Shown: piece by piece, positions 8,778-18,500 of the stretch | Layout of the letters: the number at the start of each line of letters is the position of its first letter | How positions within the stretch are numbered: the first letter of the stretch is position 1 | Assembly (NCBI RefSeq): GCF_017357525.1 | Contig: NZ_CP036172.1 | Location: 2,392,561-2,456,560 of the forward strand | Origin: Methanofollis aquaemaris | GTDB taxonomy: Archaea; Halobacteriota; Methanomicrobia; Methanomicrobiales; Methanofollaceae | Direction of reading: 5' to 3' | DNA: 64,000 nucleotides | Position numbers and translations under genes: made by a program | The notes under the pieces: model-generated | The model's database searches: none | Told to the model about the DNA's origin: nothing | Seen by the model: only the letters and a program-made list of their open reading frames with translations

Positions 8778-11700
8778 ACGAAAAACCGACAATTATTCAG
8801 ACAATTCTCAGAAAGCATAAATCGTACCACACTCGTCCATTTCCTGGGCATACTCCTGCTCGCCCTCGCGCTCGCCTCCCCGCCGGCGGCGGCGGTCGAG
8901 TGGACGGTCGGGAGCGAGGGCTGCAACTTCACCACCATCGGCACGGCGCTCTCGAACACCTCAGTGACGGCCGGCGACGTCATCCTCATACGCCCCGGTA
9001 CCTATGACGAGAGCGTGACGGTGAACAAACGCCTCACCCTCAAGGGCGAGGCGGGCGCGACGGTGAACGGCGGGATCACGATCATCGCCGACGGTGCAAC
9101 AATCGAGGGCCTCGCCGTGAACGGGGCTGCGGGTTCCAGGACCATCGATGTCAACTGGGTCGCCGACGCCGTGGTGCGGGGGTGCACGGTCTCCGGCAGC
9201 AGGACCGGGATCTATATCGAATCGGCGCCGAACTGCACCGTGGAGGGGTGCACACTGGACGACACTATTACATACATTGGCATCGACCTCTTCGGGTCAG
9301 GCCAGTGCCGGATCCTGGACAACCAGTTGAGCGGGAGCGGATCTATCGGGATCACACTCGTGGATTGCCCCGACTGCATCATCTCCGGGAACACCGTCCA
9401 GGACAGTGATTTTGCAGGCATTAAACTCCAGAGCGGGTGCCAGGGCTCTGTGATCGTCGCCAACACCCTCTCCAACACCCCCAGTGGTATCGAGGTCACG
9501 GGTTGCACCGGCCAGACCACCGTCCTGAGAGACAACACCATCGTAGGAGCCAGAGACGAGGGAGTCTTCCTGGTGGATACGGACTCTCTCATCGTCGAGA
9601 ATATCACGGTGAGGGGCGGGGGCTATGGGGTCCGCCTCTCCTCTGTCGATACTATCACGCTCGCCAACAGCACCATCACCGGAACTGGTACCGGACTTTA
9701 TGTCGAGAGTACCACAACAGACTCTCTCATCGCAAACAACCTCTTCAACAACACGGAAAACATCAAGGTCGAGGCCGAAATCACCATGACCGGCACCCGG
9801 TGGAACACGACGAAGACCGCCGGTGAAAACATCCGCGGCGGTTCTTTCCTCGGCGGCAACCTCTGGCTGACGCCTGAAGGCAAGGGATTCTCCCAGACCC
9901 GTGCCGACCTCGACCTCGACGGGATCTGCGACGAGGGGTATGCGATCACGGACACCGCTGGAGAAGTCGTCGGCACTGATTTCTTCCCACTCCAGAATGG
10001 CGGGCCGTCGGCGAACTTCACCGTCACTTCCCCGGTTTTCATGCCCGGCGTGCCGGTCTCCTTCAACGACACTTCCGTGGGCGACCCCACTTCGTGGTCG
10101 TGGACGTTCGGCGACGAGACGCTGACCGCCAGGAACGTCACCCGCACCTACGATACCGCGGGTACCTACCTGGCGAACCTCACCGTCTCCAACACCCTCG
10201 GCACGAACACCACGACCCGCACCTTCACCATCGAGCCCTTCAGCATCCAGGCGGCGGTCGACGCTGCCGCCCCTGGAGATATCGTCCTCGTCCCGGCCGG
10301 CACCTATGACGAGGACGTGACCGTGGACAAGAACATCACCCTCAGGGGGAGCGAGGGTGCTGTGGTGAACGGCAAAATCTCCCTCACGAATACCGCGACC
10401 GGTGCGACCGTCGAGCACCTCGCCGTGAATGGGGTCGCAGGTTTCTCGACCATCACGGTCAATGCCGACGATGCCGTCGTACGTGAATGCACTATCTCTG
10501 GGGGGCAAAAAGGGATAGATCTCTATTCTGCGGAGAACTGCACCGTGGAGGGGTGTAGCGTGGGTGGCGCCACCGACGGCATCTCTCTCTACTCCATGGG
10601 TCAGTCCAGGATCCTGGACAACCAGGTGACCGGGTGTGGATGTTTCGGGATTGTACTCATACGGGATTGCCCGGAGTGTATCATCTCAGGAAACTCTGTC
10701 CAGAATTGTAATAGTTCAGGCATTCAACTCCAGTCCGGGTGCCAGGGTTCTGTGGTTGAGTCCAACACCTGTTCTCACAATAACAATGGTATCACGGTCA
10801 CCGGGTGCGCCGGCACGACCACTGTCCTGAGAGACAACACCATCATTGAAGACCGAAACATTGCAGTCAACCTGCAGAGCGGAGACTCCGTCATCGTCGA
10901 GAATGTCACGGCGAAGGACGGGAACTACGGTGTCTCCCTCATCGATGTCGAGAATATCACCATCACCAACAGCGCCTTCACCGGGTTCACCAGATATGGG
11001 CTGTATGTCCCCATTGGCTCTTCCGCGCCGCACTCGCTCATCGCAAACAACCTCTTCAACAACAGCGAGAACTTCTATCTCTCGTCCAGCGCCGATCTCT
11101 CCACCATCCGCTGGAACACCACAAAGACCGAGGGCACAAACATCCGCGGCGGTTCTTTCCTCGGCGGCAACCTCTGGCTGACGCCTGCGGGCACCGGGTT
11201 CTCAGAGACCCATGCCGACTTCGACCTCGACGGGATCTGCGATGAAGGATATGCGATCACCGATGATAACGGGGACGTCGCCGGCACCGACTTCTTCCCG
11301 CTCCAGAACGGCGGGCCGTCGGCGAACTTCAGCGTCACGTCGTCGGGCATGATGGTCGGCATGCCGGTCTTCTTCAACGACACTTCTGTGGGCGCTCCCA
11401 CTTCGTGGTCATGGACGTTTGACGGGCAGACAGAGACCACCCAGAACGTCACCCGCACCTACGATGTCGTGGGCACCTACCAGGCGACCCTGACGGTGAA
11501 GAACGAGTTCGGGACGAACACCACGAGCCGCACGCTCGATGTCGTACCGTACACAATCCAGGGGGCGGTGAACGCCGCCTCCGAGGGCGACGTCGTCCTC
11601 GTCCCGTCCGGCACCTATGACGAGGACGTGACCGTGGACAAAACCCTCACCCTCATGGGGAGCGAGGGTGCGGTCCTCAACGGCAGCATCACGATCACCG

Positions 11701-13727
11701 CCGACGGTGCGACGGTCGAGAACCTCGCCGTGAATGGGGTCGTCGGTTCCACGGTCATCACGGTCAATGCCGCCGACGCCGTGGTGCGGGGGTGCACCAT
11801 ATGGGACGGCGGTGACGGGGTCCGTATCACCTCTGCACCGAACTGCACCGTGGAGGGGTGCACGCTGGGCGGCACTCTCACCGGCAACGGCATCTACCTA
11901 TATTCCGCAGGCCAGTCCCGGATCCTGGCCAACCAGATGACCGGATGTGGGGGTTTCGGGATTATTCTCTATTCAAGTTGCCCTGGTTGTTTCATCTCAG
12001 GGAACACTGTCCAGGACTGCAAGGAAAGAGGCATTCAACTTCAGTCCGGATGCCAGGGCTCTGTGGTCATCTCAAACACCTGTTCGGGCAATAATGGCGG
12101 TTTGAAAGTCTCTGGGTGCAAGGGGCAGACGACGATCCTGAGAGACAACACTCTTCTAGAGAATAACTACTATGGAGTCAGCCTGGAGAAGGCGGATTCC
12201 GTCATCGTCGAAAACGTCACGGTGAAGGACGGGACGTCCGGTATTTTCCTCACCAATGTCGAGAATATCACGCTCACCAACAGCACCTTCACCGGGCTCA
12301 CCAGTTGTGGACTGTCTGTTTACCCCCGTTATTCCGCGACGAACTCTCTCATCGCGAACAACCTCTTCAACAATACCTGGAATGTCTATATCCCGGATAC
12401 CTCAGACCTGACCGGCACCCGCTGGAACACCACAAAGACCTTCGGGAAAAATATCCGCGGCGGCCCCTTCCTTGGCGGCAACCTCTGGCTGACGCCTGAC
12501 GGCACCGGGTTCTCAGAGACCCACGAAGACCGCAACGGCGACGGGATCTGCGACGAGGGCTACGACCTCGGCAACGGCTGCATCGACTCCCTCCCGCTCC
12601 ACACCTGCCTCCCGACCGCGGACTTCATCTTCGCACCCACCGGGGGCAGCACCCCGCTCGAAGTGCAGTTCACCCAAACCTGCTCTGGGGTCAACCCCCG
12701 TCTCTATCACTGGGACTTCGGGGACAACACTCCCGCGGTCGAGTTTGTCCATCCCTCCCACACCTTCACGACCAACGGCACCCACCAGGTGAGCCTGACG
12801 GTCGAAAACGCCTTCGGAAGCAGCACGACGACAAAGACGGTCACCGCCCTCGAACCGCCGACGGCGAACTTCACCGTGACGCCAGCGGGTGGGAAGGCTC
12901 CTCTCACGGTGGTGTGTACCGATACATCGACTGGCTGCGTCTTCGCCCGCCTCTGGGACTTTGGTGACGGCACCACTTCGACCGAGCCCACCCCCACCCA
13001 TGTCTACGCAAAGGCCGGAACCTACACCGTATCCCTGAATGTCAGCAACCCGTACGCCTCTGACATGATGGTCCAGGAGAAGTGCATCACAGTGGAGGCG
13101 CCAGCCAGGAGCGGCGGTGGTGGGGGTGGGCGCTCGCCCGCGTCGGCCGGTGCGGCAAGTCATATCCCTGCCGGCGGCCACGCTTCCTTCGGGGTCCGCG
13201 ACGCGGCGATCCACGAAGTCGAGGTGACGACCGCTGAAGCGGTCTCGCATATTCTGGTCACCGTCGAACCGACCGCGAAGCCGAACCGCATCGAGGCCCC
13301 GGCAGGTGCAATCTTCGAGTACGACGAAGTGACGCTGTACCACACCACCGACGATGCCCTCGCCGGCGCCGAACTCAACTTCACGGTCACGAAGGCGTGG
13401 CTCGAGGAGCAGGGGGCCGGGCCCGATGACGTGGTGCTGTACCGGTACCACGACGGTGCCTGGCACGCCCTCCCGACCCGCATCGTCGGCGAGGACGAGC
13501 ATCGGTACTCCTTCACCGCCGAGAGCCCCGGCTTCTCCCTCTTCGCGATCGGGATCGATGCGTCCGGCCCCGCACCGACGGTGACCCCGACCGGTACCGT
13601 GACCGCACTCCCGGTCACGACCTCTACCACCGCGGCCACCACCACCCCGCAGCAGAGCCCGGTTCCGTTCGGGCTTGCGGCCCTCGCCGCGGGTGCCGCC
13701 CTCCTCCTCAGGGGAAGGCGAGGATAA
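8778..13727 (+). CDS. Large surface protein: three beta-helix/PKD units, PGF-pre-PGF-like domain, C-terminal anchor
   Basis: About 1649 residues. The only start that keeps the signal peptide (LVHFLGILLLALALASPPAA, then AVEWTVGSEG) is an ACG at 8778, placed 8 nt after a perfect GGAGG at 8765-8769. There is no ATG, GTG or TTG between the in-frame stop at 8727 and GTG 8964. Three long repeats follow, each a NosD-like right-handed beta-helix (PbH1 repeats, ending NIRGGSFLGGNLWLTP) and, in the first two, a PKD domain. They run at about nt 8900-10230, 10230-11540 and 11540-12600, with two more PKD domains to about 13110 (YHWDFGD, LWDFGDG). Then come a Gly-rich linker, a PGF-pre-PGF-like domain (HASFGVRDAAIHEVEV...YRYHDGAWHALP), a Thr-rich stalk and a final membrane segment with RGRR tail. 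It is probably exported, surface-anchored and glycosylated. The C-terminus is paralogous to that of the 15513 gene. Confidence 0.85.
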   Translation, partial: TKNRQLFRQFSESINRTTLVHFLGILLLALALASPPAAAVEWTVGSEGCNFTTIGTALSNTSVTAGDVILIRPGTYDESVTVNKRLTLKGEAGATVNGGITIIADGATIEGLAVNGAAGSRTIDVNWVADAVVRGCTVSGSRTGIYIESAPNCTVEGCTLDDTITYIGIDLFGSGQCRILDNQLSGSGSIGITLVDCPDCIISGNTVQDSDFAGIKLQSGCQGSVIVANTLSNTPSGIEVTGCTGQTTVLRDNTIVGARDEGVFLVDTDSLIVENITVRGGGYGVRLSSVDTITLANSTITGTGTGLYVESTTTDSLIANNLFNNTENIKVEAEITMTGTRWNTTKTAGENIRGGSFLGGNLWLTPEGKGFSQTRADLDLDGICDEGYAITDTAGEVVGTDFFPLQNGGPSANFTVTSPVFMPGVPVSFNDTSVGDPTSWSWTFGDETLTARNVTRTYDTAGTYLANLTVSNTLGTNTTTRTFTIEPFSIQAAVDAAAPGDIVLVPAGTYDEDVTVDKNITLRGSEGAVVNGKISLTNTATGATVEHLAVNGVAGFSTITVNADDAVVRECTISGGQKGIDLYSAENCTVEGCSVGGATDGISLYSMGQSRILDNQVTGCGCFGIVLIRDCPECIISGNSVQNCNSSGIQLQSGCQGSVVESNTCSHNNNGITVTGCAGTTTVLRDNTIIEDRNIAVNLQSGDSVIVENVTAKDGNYGVSLIDVENITITNSAFTGFTRYGLYVPIGSSAPHSLIANNLFNNSENFYLSSSADLSTIRWNTTKTEGTNIRGGSFLGGNLWLTPAGTGFSETHADFDLDGICDEGYAITDDNGDVAGTDFFPLQNGGPSANFSVTSSGMMVGMPVFFNDTSVGAPTSWSWTFDGQTETTQNVTRTYDVVGTYQATLTVKNEFGTNTTSRTLDVVPYTIQGAVNAASEGDVVLVPSGTYDEDVTVDKTLTLMGSEGAVLNGSITITADGATVENLAVNGVVGSTVITVNAADAVVRGCTIWDGGDGVRITSAPNCTVEGCTLGGTLTGNGIYLYSAGQSRILANQMTGCGGFGIILYSSCPGCFISGNTVQDCKERGIQLQSGCQGSVVISNTCSGNNGGLKVSGCKGQTTILRDNTLLENNYYGVSLEKADSVIVENVTVKDGTSGIFLTNVENITLTNSTFTGLTSCGLSVYPRYSATNSLIANNLFNNTWNVYIPDTSDLTGTRWNTTKTFGKNIRGGPFLGGNLWLTPDGTGFSETHEDRNGDGICDEGYDLGNGCIDSLPLHTCLPTADFIFAPTGGSTPLEVQFTQTCSGVNPRLYHWDFGDNTPAVEFVHPSHTFTTNGTHQVSLTVENAFGSSTTTKTVTALEPPTANFTVTPAGGKAPLTVVCTDTSTGCVFARLWDFGDGTTSTEPTPTHVYAKAGTYTVSLNVSNPYASDMMVQEKCITVEAPARSGGGGGGRSPASAGAASHIPAGGHASFGVRDAAIHEVEVTTAEAVSHILVTVEPTAKPNRIEAPAGAIFEYDEVTLYHTTDDALAGAELNFTVTKAWLEEQGAGPDDVVLYRYHDGAWHALPTRIVGEDEHRYSFTAESPGFSLFAIGIDASGPAPTVTPTGTVTALPVTTSTTAATTTPQQSPVPFGLAALAAGAALLLRGRRG

Positions 13728-14289
13728 AATCCTCTTTTTTCCAGCCCCAACGGCTCGTCCCATCCCACTGCGCCCTGGTCAGGTCGTAGCGTAACCTGAT
13801 GCCGCCCTCCTCATCCCCGGCAGGAGTGAAGCCGAGTCGTCTGAGGAGACGGATCGAGGGGGTCAGGTCGGCATAGGTTCTGGCAAAGACGCATGTCACA
13901 TCAGGATCGTCGAAGGCCCACCCGATGAGGGCCGCCGCCGCCTCGGTCGCATAGCCCCGGCCCCTGCACCCGGGCATGAGGGAGTACCCGATCTCGGCCC
14001 TCCCCTCGATGGAAGGGTGGCCGACAAAACCACACCCCCCGGCGAGCACCCGGCGCTCGCCCCCGGTGCGGATGAGGTACCAGAGGTTCCAGCCCTCGCT
14101 GAACGGGTCGGCCCTGAGCATTGAGAGGAAGGTCCGGCGTGCATCTCTGATCATCTCCGGCGGCCAGTCGGGCGGAACCTCGGCTTTCAGGAGTGCGGCG
14201 AGCGCTCTGTGGTCGGTGAGATCGAGGTCGAGGTGGCGCGGGGTGGCCGGAACCAGTTCGAGCCGTTCGGTCCTGAGGGCGGATGGCAT
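13708..14289 (-). CDS. GNAT-family N-acetyltransferase (RimJ/RimL-like)
   Basis: 193 residues from MPSALRTERLELVPATPRHL, which is the typical opening of RimJ/RimL-type acetyltransferases. The acetyl-CoA loop region is GYSLMPGCRGRGYATEAAAA (Q/RxxGxG/A), and the C-terminal strand is SIRLLRRLGFTPAG. It should transfer an acetyl group from acetyl-CoA to an amine or protein N-terminus; the substrate is unknown. An upstream in-frame extension was rejected because it lacks family similarity. Its last 20 bp overlap the end of the surface-protein gene on the other strand. A decayed copy of its 3' third lies at 19119-19242. Confidence 0.85.
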   Translation of the reverse strand: MPSALRTERLELVPATPRHLDLDLTDHRALAALLKAEVPPDWPPEMIRDARRTFLSMLRADPFSEGWNLWYLIRTGGERRVLAGGCGFVGHPSIEGRAEIGYSLMPGCRGRGYATEAAAALIGWAFDDPDVTCVFARTYADLTPSIRLLRRLGFTPAGDEEGGIRLRYDLTRAQWDGTSRWGWKKEDFILAFP

Positions 14290-14747
14290 GAAGTACGCCT
14301 CTTCCCGCTCGATGAAAAGGTTTTGGAAATGTGGTGACTGATGGTGTGAAACGGGGGGAATGCTGATCGGTCTTCTCCCGACAGCGAGCATGAGAATGTC
14401 GTCAGGCTTTCGAAGAGCCTCCGGCGAGAAGATGCGGGAAGGCGGGTGAGTTGCGCTCACACCCGGAAAAGTGGGGTTACCATGAGGTCATCCCAGAACG
14501 TTCCGGGCCGGATATGTGACCTGAAGATGTTTCTGAAGTACGGCGTCGTTCAAGAGATTGCTGCCGCCCCGCCTCAAGGCGGCCCGTCTGATCGACGTGC
14601 CTTCCCTTATCTTCACGCCGGGGGGGAGGGCACGATGCTCGATTTCTGTTCGTTTATCGGTCACAAGGAGGGAGATCATGGATTGATCCTTTTGCGCCTT
14701 GCACAGGATCAGGAAAGGCTAACTCCCATCTGTTCTATTCTGTATCG
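14290..14747. other. Intergenic region with partial F1-like repeat
   Basis: 458 bp with no gene that I can support. Around 14566-14640 there are pieces resembling family F1 (GGCGGCCCGTCTGATCGACG and GTGCCTTCCCTTATCTTCAC, compare the GGCGGCACGCCTGATCATCA core at 26314). The remainder shows nothing recognisable. Confidence 0.5.
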
Positions 14748-15152
14748 ATGGCTCTCAGTGCAAAGACGCGGGAAGCGGTGACGAAGACGATGTACGCCTA
14801 CGCCTCCGCGTACGGACGAAAGGACGCAGACGGCGTTGCGGCGCTGCTGGCGCCCGAGGTGATCGGGATCGGATCCGAGAAGGGGGAGTGGGTGGAGGGG
14901 CGCGACGAGTACGTCTCTGCCATCACCCGTGAATGTGCAGCTTTCGACGACATCTCGCTCGAATACGGCGACCTCAGGATCGCGGCGGACGGGATCATAG
15001 CCTGGGTGGCGACGCCCTTCGAGATGACGATTACTGCGGATGGCAGGGTGCGGCACCTGCACGGTCGCCTGACCGCCGTGCTGATGAACACCTGGGACGG
15101 GTGGCGCTTTGTCCAGACGCATTTTTCCGTGCCCGAGGGCGGGGAGGAGTGA
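14748..15152 (+). CDS. SnoaL/NTF2-like small protein
   Basis: 134 residues: MALSAKTREAVTKTMYAYAS, then GRKDADGVAALLAPEVIGIG, a cone-shaped alpha+beta layout, and a C-terminal TAVLMNTWDGWRFVQTHFS. This is the pattern of the SnoaL-3/DUF4440 branch of the NTF2-like superfamily, which binds small ligands or acts as an isomerase-like enzyme. No specific substrate can be named. The gene stands alone between the GNAT gene and the second surface protein and is followed by a hairpin-plus-T terminator at 15159. The fold call is good; the function is open. Confidence 0.75.
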   Translation: MALSAKTREAVTKTMYAYASAYGRKDADGVAALLAPEVIGIGSEKGEWVEGRDEYVSAITRECAAFDDISLEYGDLRIAADGIIAWVATPFEMTITADGRVRHLHGRLTAVLMNTWDGWRFVQTHFSVPEGGEE

Positions 15153-15158
15153 GTGGCG

Positions 15159-15188
15159 GCCCCTGATCGGGGCGTCGGGTTCTTTTTT
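15159..15188 (+). terminator. Hairpin plus T-tract after the NTF2-like gene
   Basis: GCCCCTGATCGGGGC can form a short stem, followed within 10 nt by CTTTTTT. It begins 7 nt after the stop codon. Confidence 0.5.
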
Positions 15189-15419
15189 CAGAGCGGCAGG
15201 GGGTGCCGTGCAGATCAGCTGGGGGCTGTTCTCTGCCTATTCTGGTGCCGTATGGCGGTGCACTCTCTGCGCGCCGCATTTGAGATTCTGATCCCTTATC
15301 CGGCCCTCATGGAACTCTAAGAGTACAGATTAACCCCATATGTGTTCCGCCGGCCATAATCCACCCGTATGGATTGTATATATTTGCGATTAGTAAATTC
15401 AGCATATACTATATTACTA

Positions 15420-15439
15420 TTATTAATCCAAATTTTTGA
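15420..15439 (+). promoter_or_regulatory. Upstream element shared by the two surface-protein genes (copy 2)
   Basis: TTATTAATCCAAATTTTTGA matches 8671-8690 at 19 of 20 positions. It lies about 74 nt before the ATG at 15513, a position comparable to copy 1. Confidence 0.45.
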
Positions 15440-15512
15440 TATACAGTCTCATCGCTATCTATAAGGATGCCATCACATCCCGCAAAAAAAGAACGGGACG
15501 ATATGGAGTATT

Positions 15513-18500
15513 ATGACTGAAGATCATATGTGCAACAGTAGGGCCAGAATAGCAATTTTGTGCCTGATTGCGGGGTGTCTCCTCCTCCCCGCGGCCGCTT
15601 CTGCGGCAACCGATCACCCTCACACCTGGAATGTCTCGAAGATCGAGGTGGGCGACAATTACACCAGTCTCCTGGGTATCCCTGAGATCGGTGACGGCGA
15701 CACGATCCGCATCTGGGGCGTGGAAGGCTACACCTACGAGGGCGGGATCACCATCAACGCGCCCAACGTGACGGTCACGCGCTGGGAAGGGTCGCCCGCA
15801 CAACCCCTCATCTCCGGCACTGCCCGGGCGTTCACCGTCAGCGCGGACAACGCCACCTTCCGCGGCCTCAACATCTCCGGGAACACGTTGAGCTTTGGTA
15901 GCGGCGCCGGCATCGACGCCTACGGGATTCAGGGCCTTACCATCGCCGAATGCACTTTTGCCGGGAACACGGGAGGCTCTGGCCTCGGCGGTGCGCTCCA
16001 TGCCCAGCGCGTCGACCACATCCTGGTCGAGAGGACGGTGTTCACCGGCAACACGGCAGACTCTGGCGGCGGTGCGTATTTCGACAGTTCTAACTATGTC
16101 GCCCTGACGGACACGACCTTTGCGAACAACACGGCAGAACAGAACGGCGGCGGTGCGTTCTTCACCGGTTCCACCGGTGCCACCCTGACGGGCGCGACCT
16201 TCACGAACAACACGGCAGTTTATGGCGGCGGCGGTGCGTTCTTTTTCAATTCCGCCGGTGCCGCCCTGACGGGCGCGACCTTCACGAACAATACGGCAAC
16301 AAACGACGGCGGCGGTGCGTACTTCGTCAATTCCGTCAATGCCGCCCTGATGGACACCACCTTCACAAACAACACGGCAACGAACTGCGGCGGCGGTGCG
16401 TACTTCCGCGGTTCCCCCGGTGCCAGACTGACGGGCACGACCTTTGCGGACAACATGGCAGAGAACAGCAACGGGGGCGGTGCGTACTTCGAGGCTTCCG
16501 CCGATGCCGCCCTGACGGGCACGGCCTTCACGAACAACACGGCAAAATCTGATGGCGGCGGTGCATATTTCGACTCTAGTTGTTCCAGAGCCAGACTGAC
16601 AGACGCGACCTTTGCGAACAACACGGCAACGAACGGCGGCGGTGCGTTTTTCTCCTGGCCCCTCGGTGCCACCCCGATGGACATCGCCCTGACTGACACC
16701 ACCTTCACGAACAACAATGCAACAGAGAACGGCGGCGGTGCGTACTTCGCTTCCACCGGTACCACCCTGACAAACACCGCCTTCACACACAACACGGCAA
16801 TGAACTGGGGTGGCGGTGCGTATTTCAAGGATTCCGCCGATGCCGTCCTGACGGACACGACCTTTGCGAACAACACGGCAACGAACAACGGTGGCGGTGC
16901 ATTCTTCCGCGGTTCCACCGGTGCCGCCCTGACACGCACGACCTTCACAAACAACACGGCAGACTTCGGCGGCGGTGCGGATTTCGAAAATTCCGCCGAT
17001 GCCGCCCTGACGGACACTATCTTTGCAAACAACACGGCAGATTATGGCAGCGGCGGCGCTTGGTTCGCCTATTCTCCCAATGCCAACCTGAAACGGACGA
17101 TATTTGCGAACAACATGGCAAAGTACCTCGGCGGCGGCGGTGCGTGCTTCGAAGGTTCCACTAATGCCACCCTGACGGACACGACCTTTGCGAACAACAC
17201 GGCAGCACAGAACGGCGGCGGTGCGTACTTCGTTTCCACCGGTACCACCCTGACACGCACGACCTTCACGAACAACACGGCAGCACAGAACGGCGGCGGT
17301 GCGTACTTCTTCAATTCCGCCGGTGCCGCCCTGACGTACACGACTTTTGTGAACAACACGGCAACCATGAATGGCGGCGGTGCGTTCTTCACTGATTCCA
17401 CCAATGCCACTCTGACGGACGCAACCTTCACAAACAATACGGCAGCAGAGAACGGCGGCGGTGCATTCTTCATCAAGTCCACCGGTGCCGTCCTGGAGGG
17501 CGCGACCTTTGCGAACAACACGGCAACGAACTTCGGCGGCGGTGCGTTCTTCATCAGTTCCGCCGGTGCTGCCCTGACAGACACGACCTTTGCGAACAAC
17601 ACGGCAGAACAGAACGGCGGCGGTGCATATTTCGACGGTTCCGACGATGCCGCGCTGACGGGTACGACCTTTGAGGACAACACGGCAGTTTATGGCGGCG
17701 GCGGTGCGTTCTTCGTCCGTTCCGAGGGTGCCAGACTGATGACGGGCACGACCTTTGCGAACAACACGGCAACGAACGGCGGCGGCGGTGCGTATTTCGC
17801 GGCGTCCCACAATGCCGCCCTGACAAACACCACCTTTGAGAACAACACGGCAGCACGGCTCGGCGGCGGTGCGTATTTCGAGTCTTCCACCGGTGCCGCC
17901 CTGACGGACACGACCTTCACGAACAACACGGCAACGATCTGCGGCGGTGGTGCGTTCTTCATCAGTTCCACCGGTGCCGTCATCACCAACTGCCGCTTCG
18001 AGAACCCCACCAACATCTTTGCAGAAAACTCCACCGGCGTCCTCAACGCCACCCGCACCGCCGGCACGAACATCGCGGGCGGGCCGTACCTGGGCGGCAA
18101 CCTCTGGCTGACTGACCCGACCCAGAACATCTCCGAGTGGTGTGCGGACGCAGACTTCGACGGCATCTGCGATCAGACGCTGGAGATCCCGAACCTCGGC
18201 ACCGACGCCCTCCCGCTGGTGTACGGCGGGACGGTGGCTGTCTCCTCGACGCCTGCCGGTGCGTCCGTCCATGTGGACGGCGTGAATACCACCCGCACAA
18301 CCGACACCTTCCTCTACCTCCCTGTCGGCGACCACACGATCACCGTCTCCCTTGCAGGGTACGTGACCCCCGCAAACAGGACGGTGACGGTTGTCTCTGG
18401 CACGAACACGCCCTTTTCCTTCTCCCTGCAACCGGTGCCGACGCCAACACCAACACCAACACCAACGCCGACGCCGACACAGACGCCCCATTCCCACAGT

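Larger units (their letters stand above)
15153..15512. other. Intergenic region upstream of the second surface protein
   Basis: 360 bp. After the terminator no gene is visible. From about 15350 it becomes strongly A+T-rich with several TATA-like stretches. It includes the 20-nt element shared with the first surface gene, and it probably carries the promoter. Confidence 0.5.
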
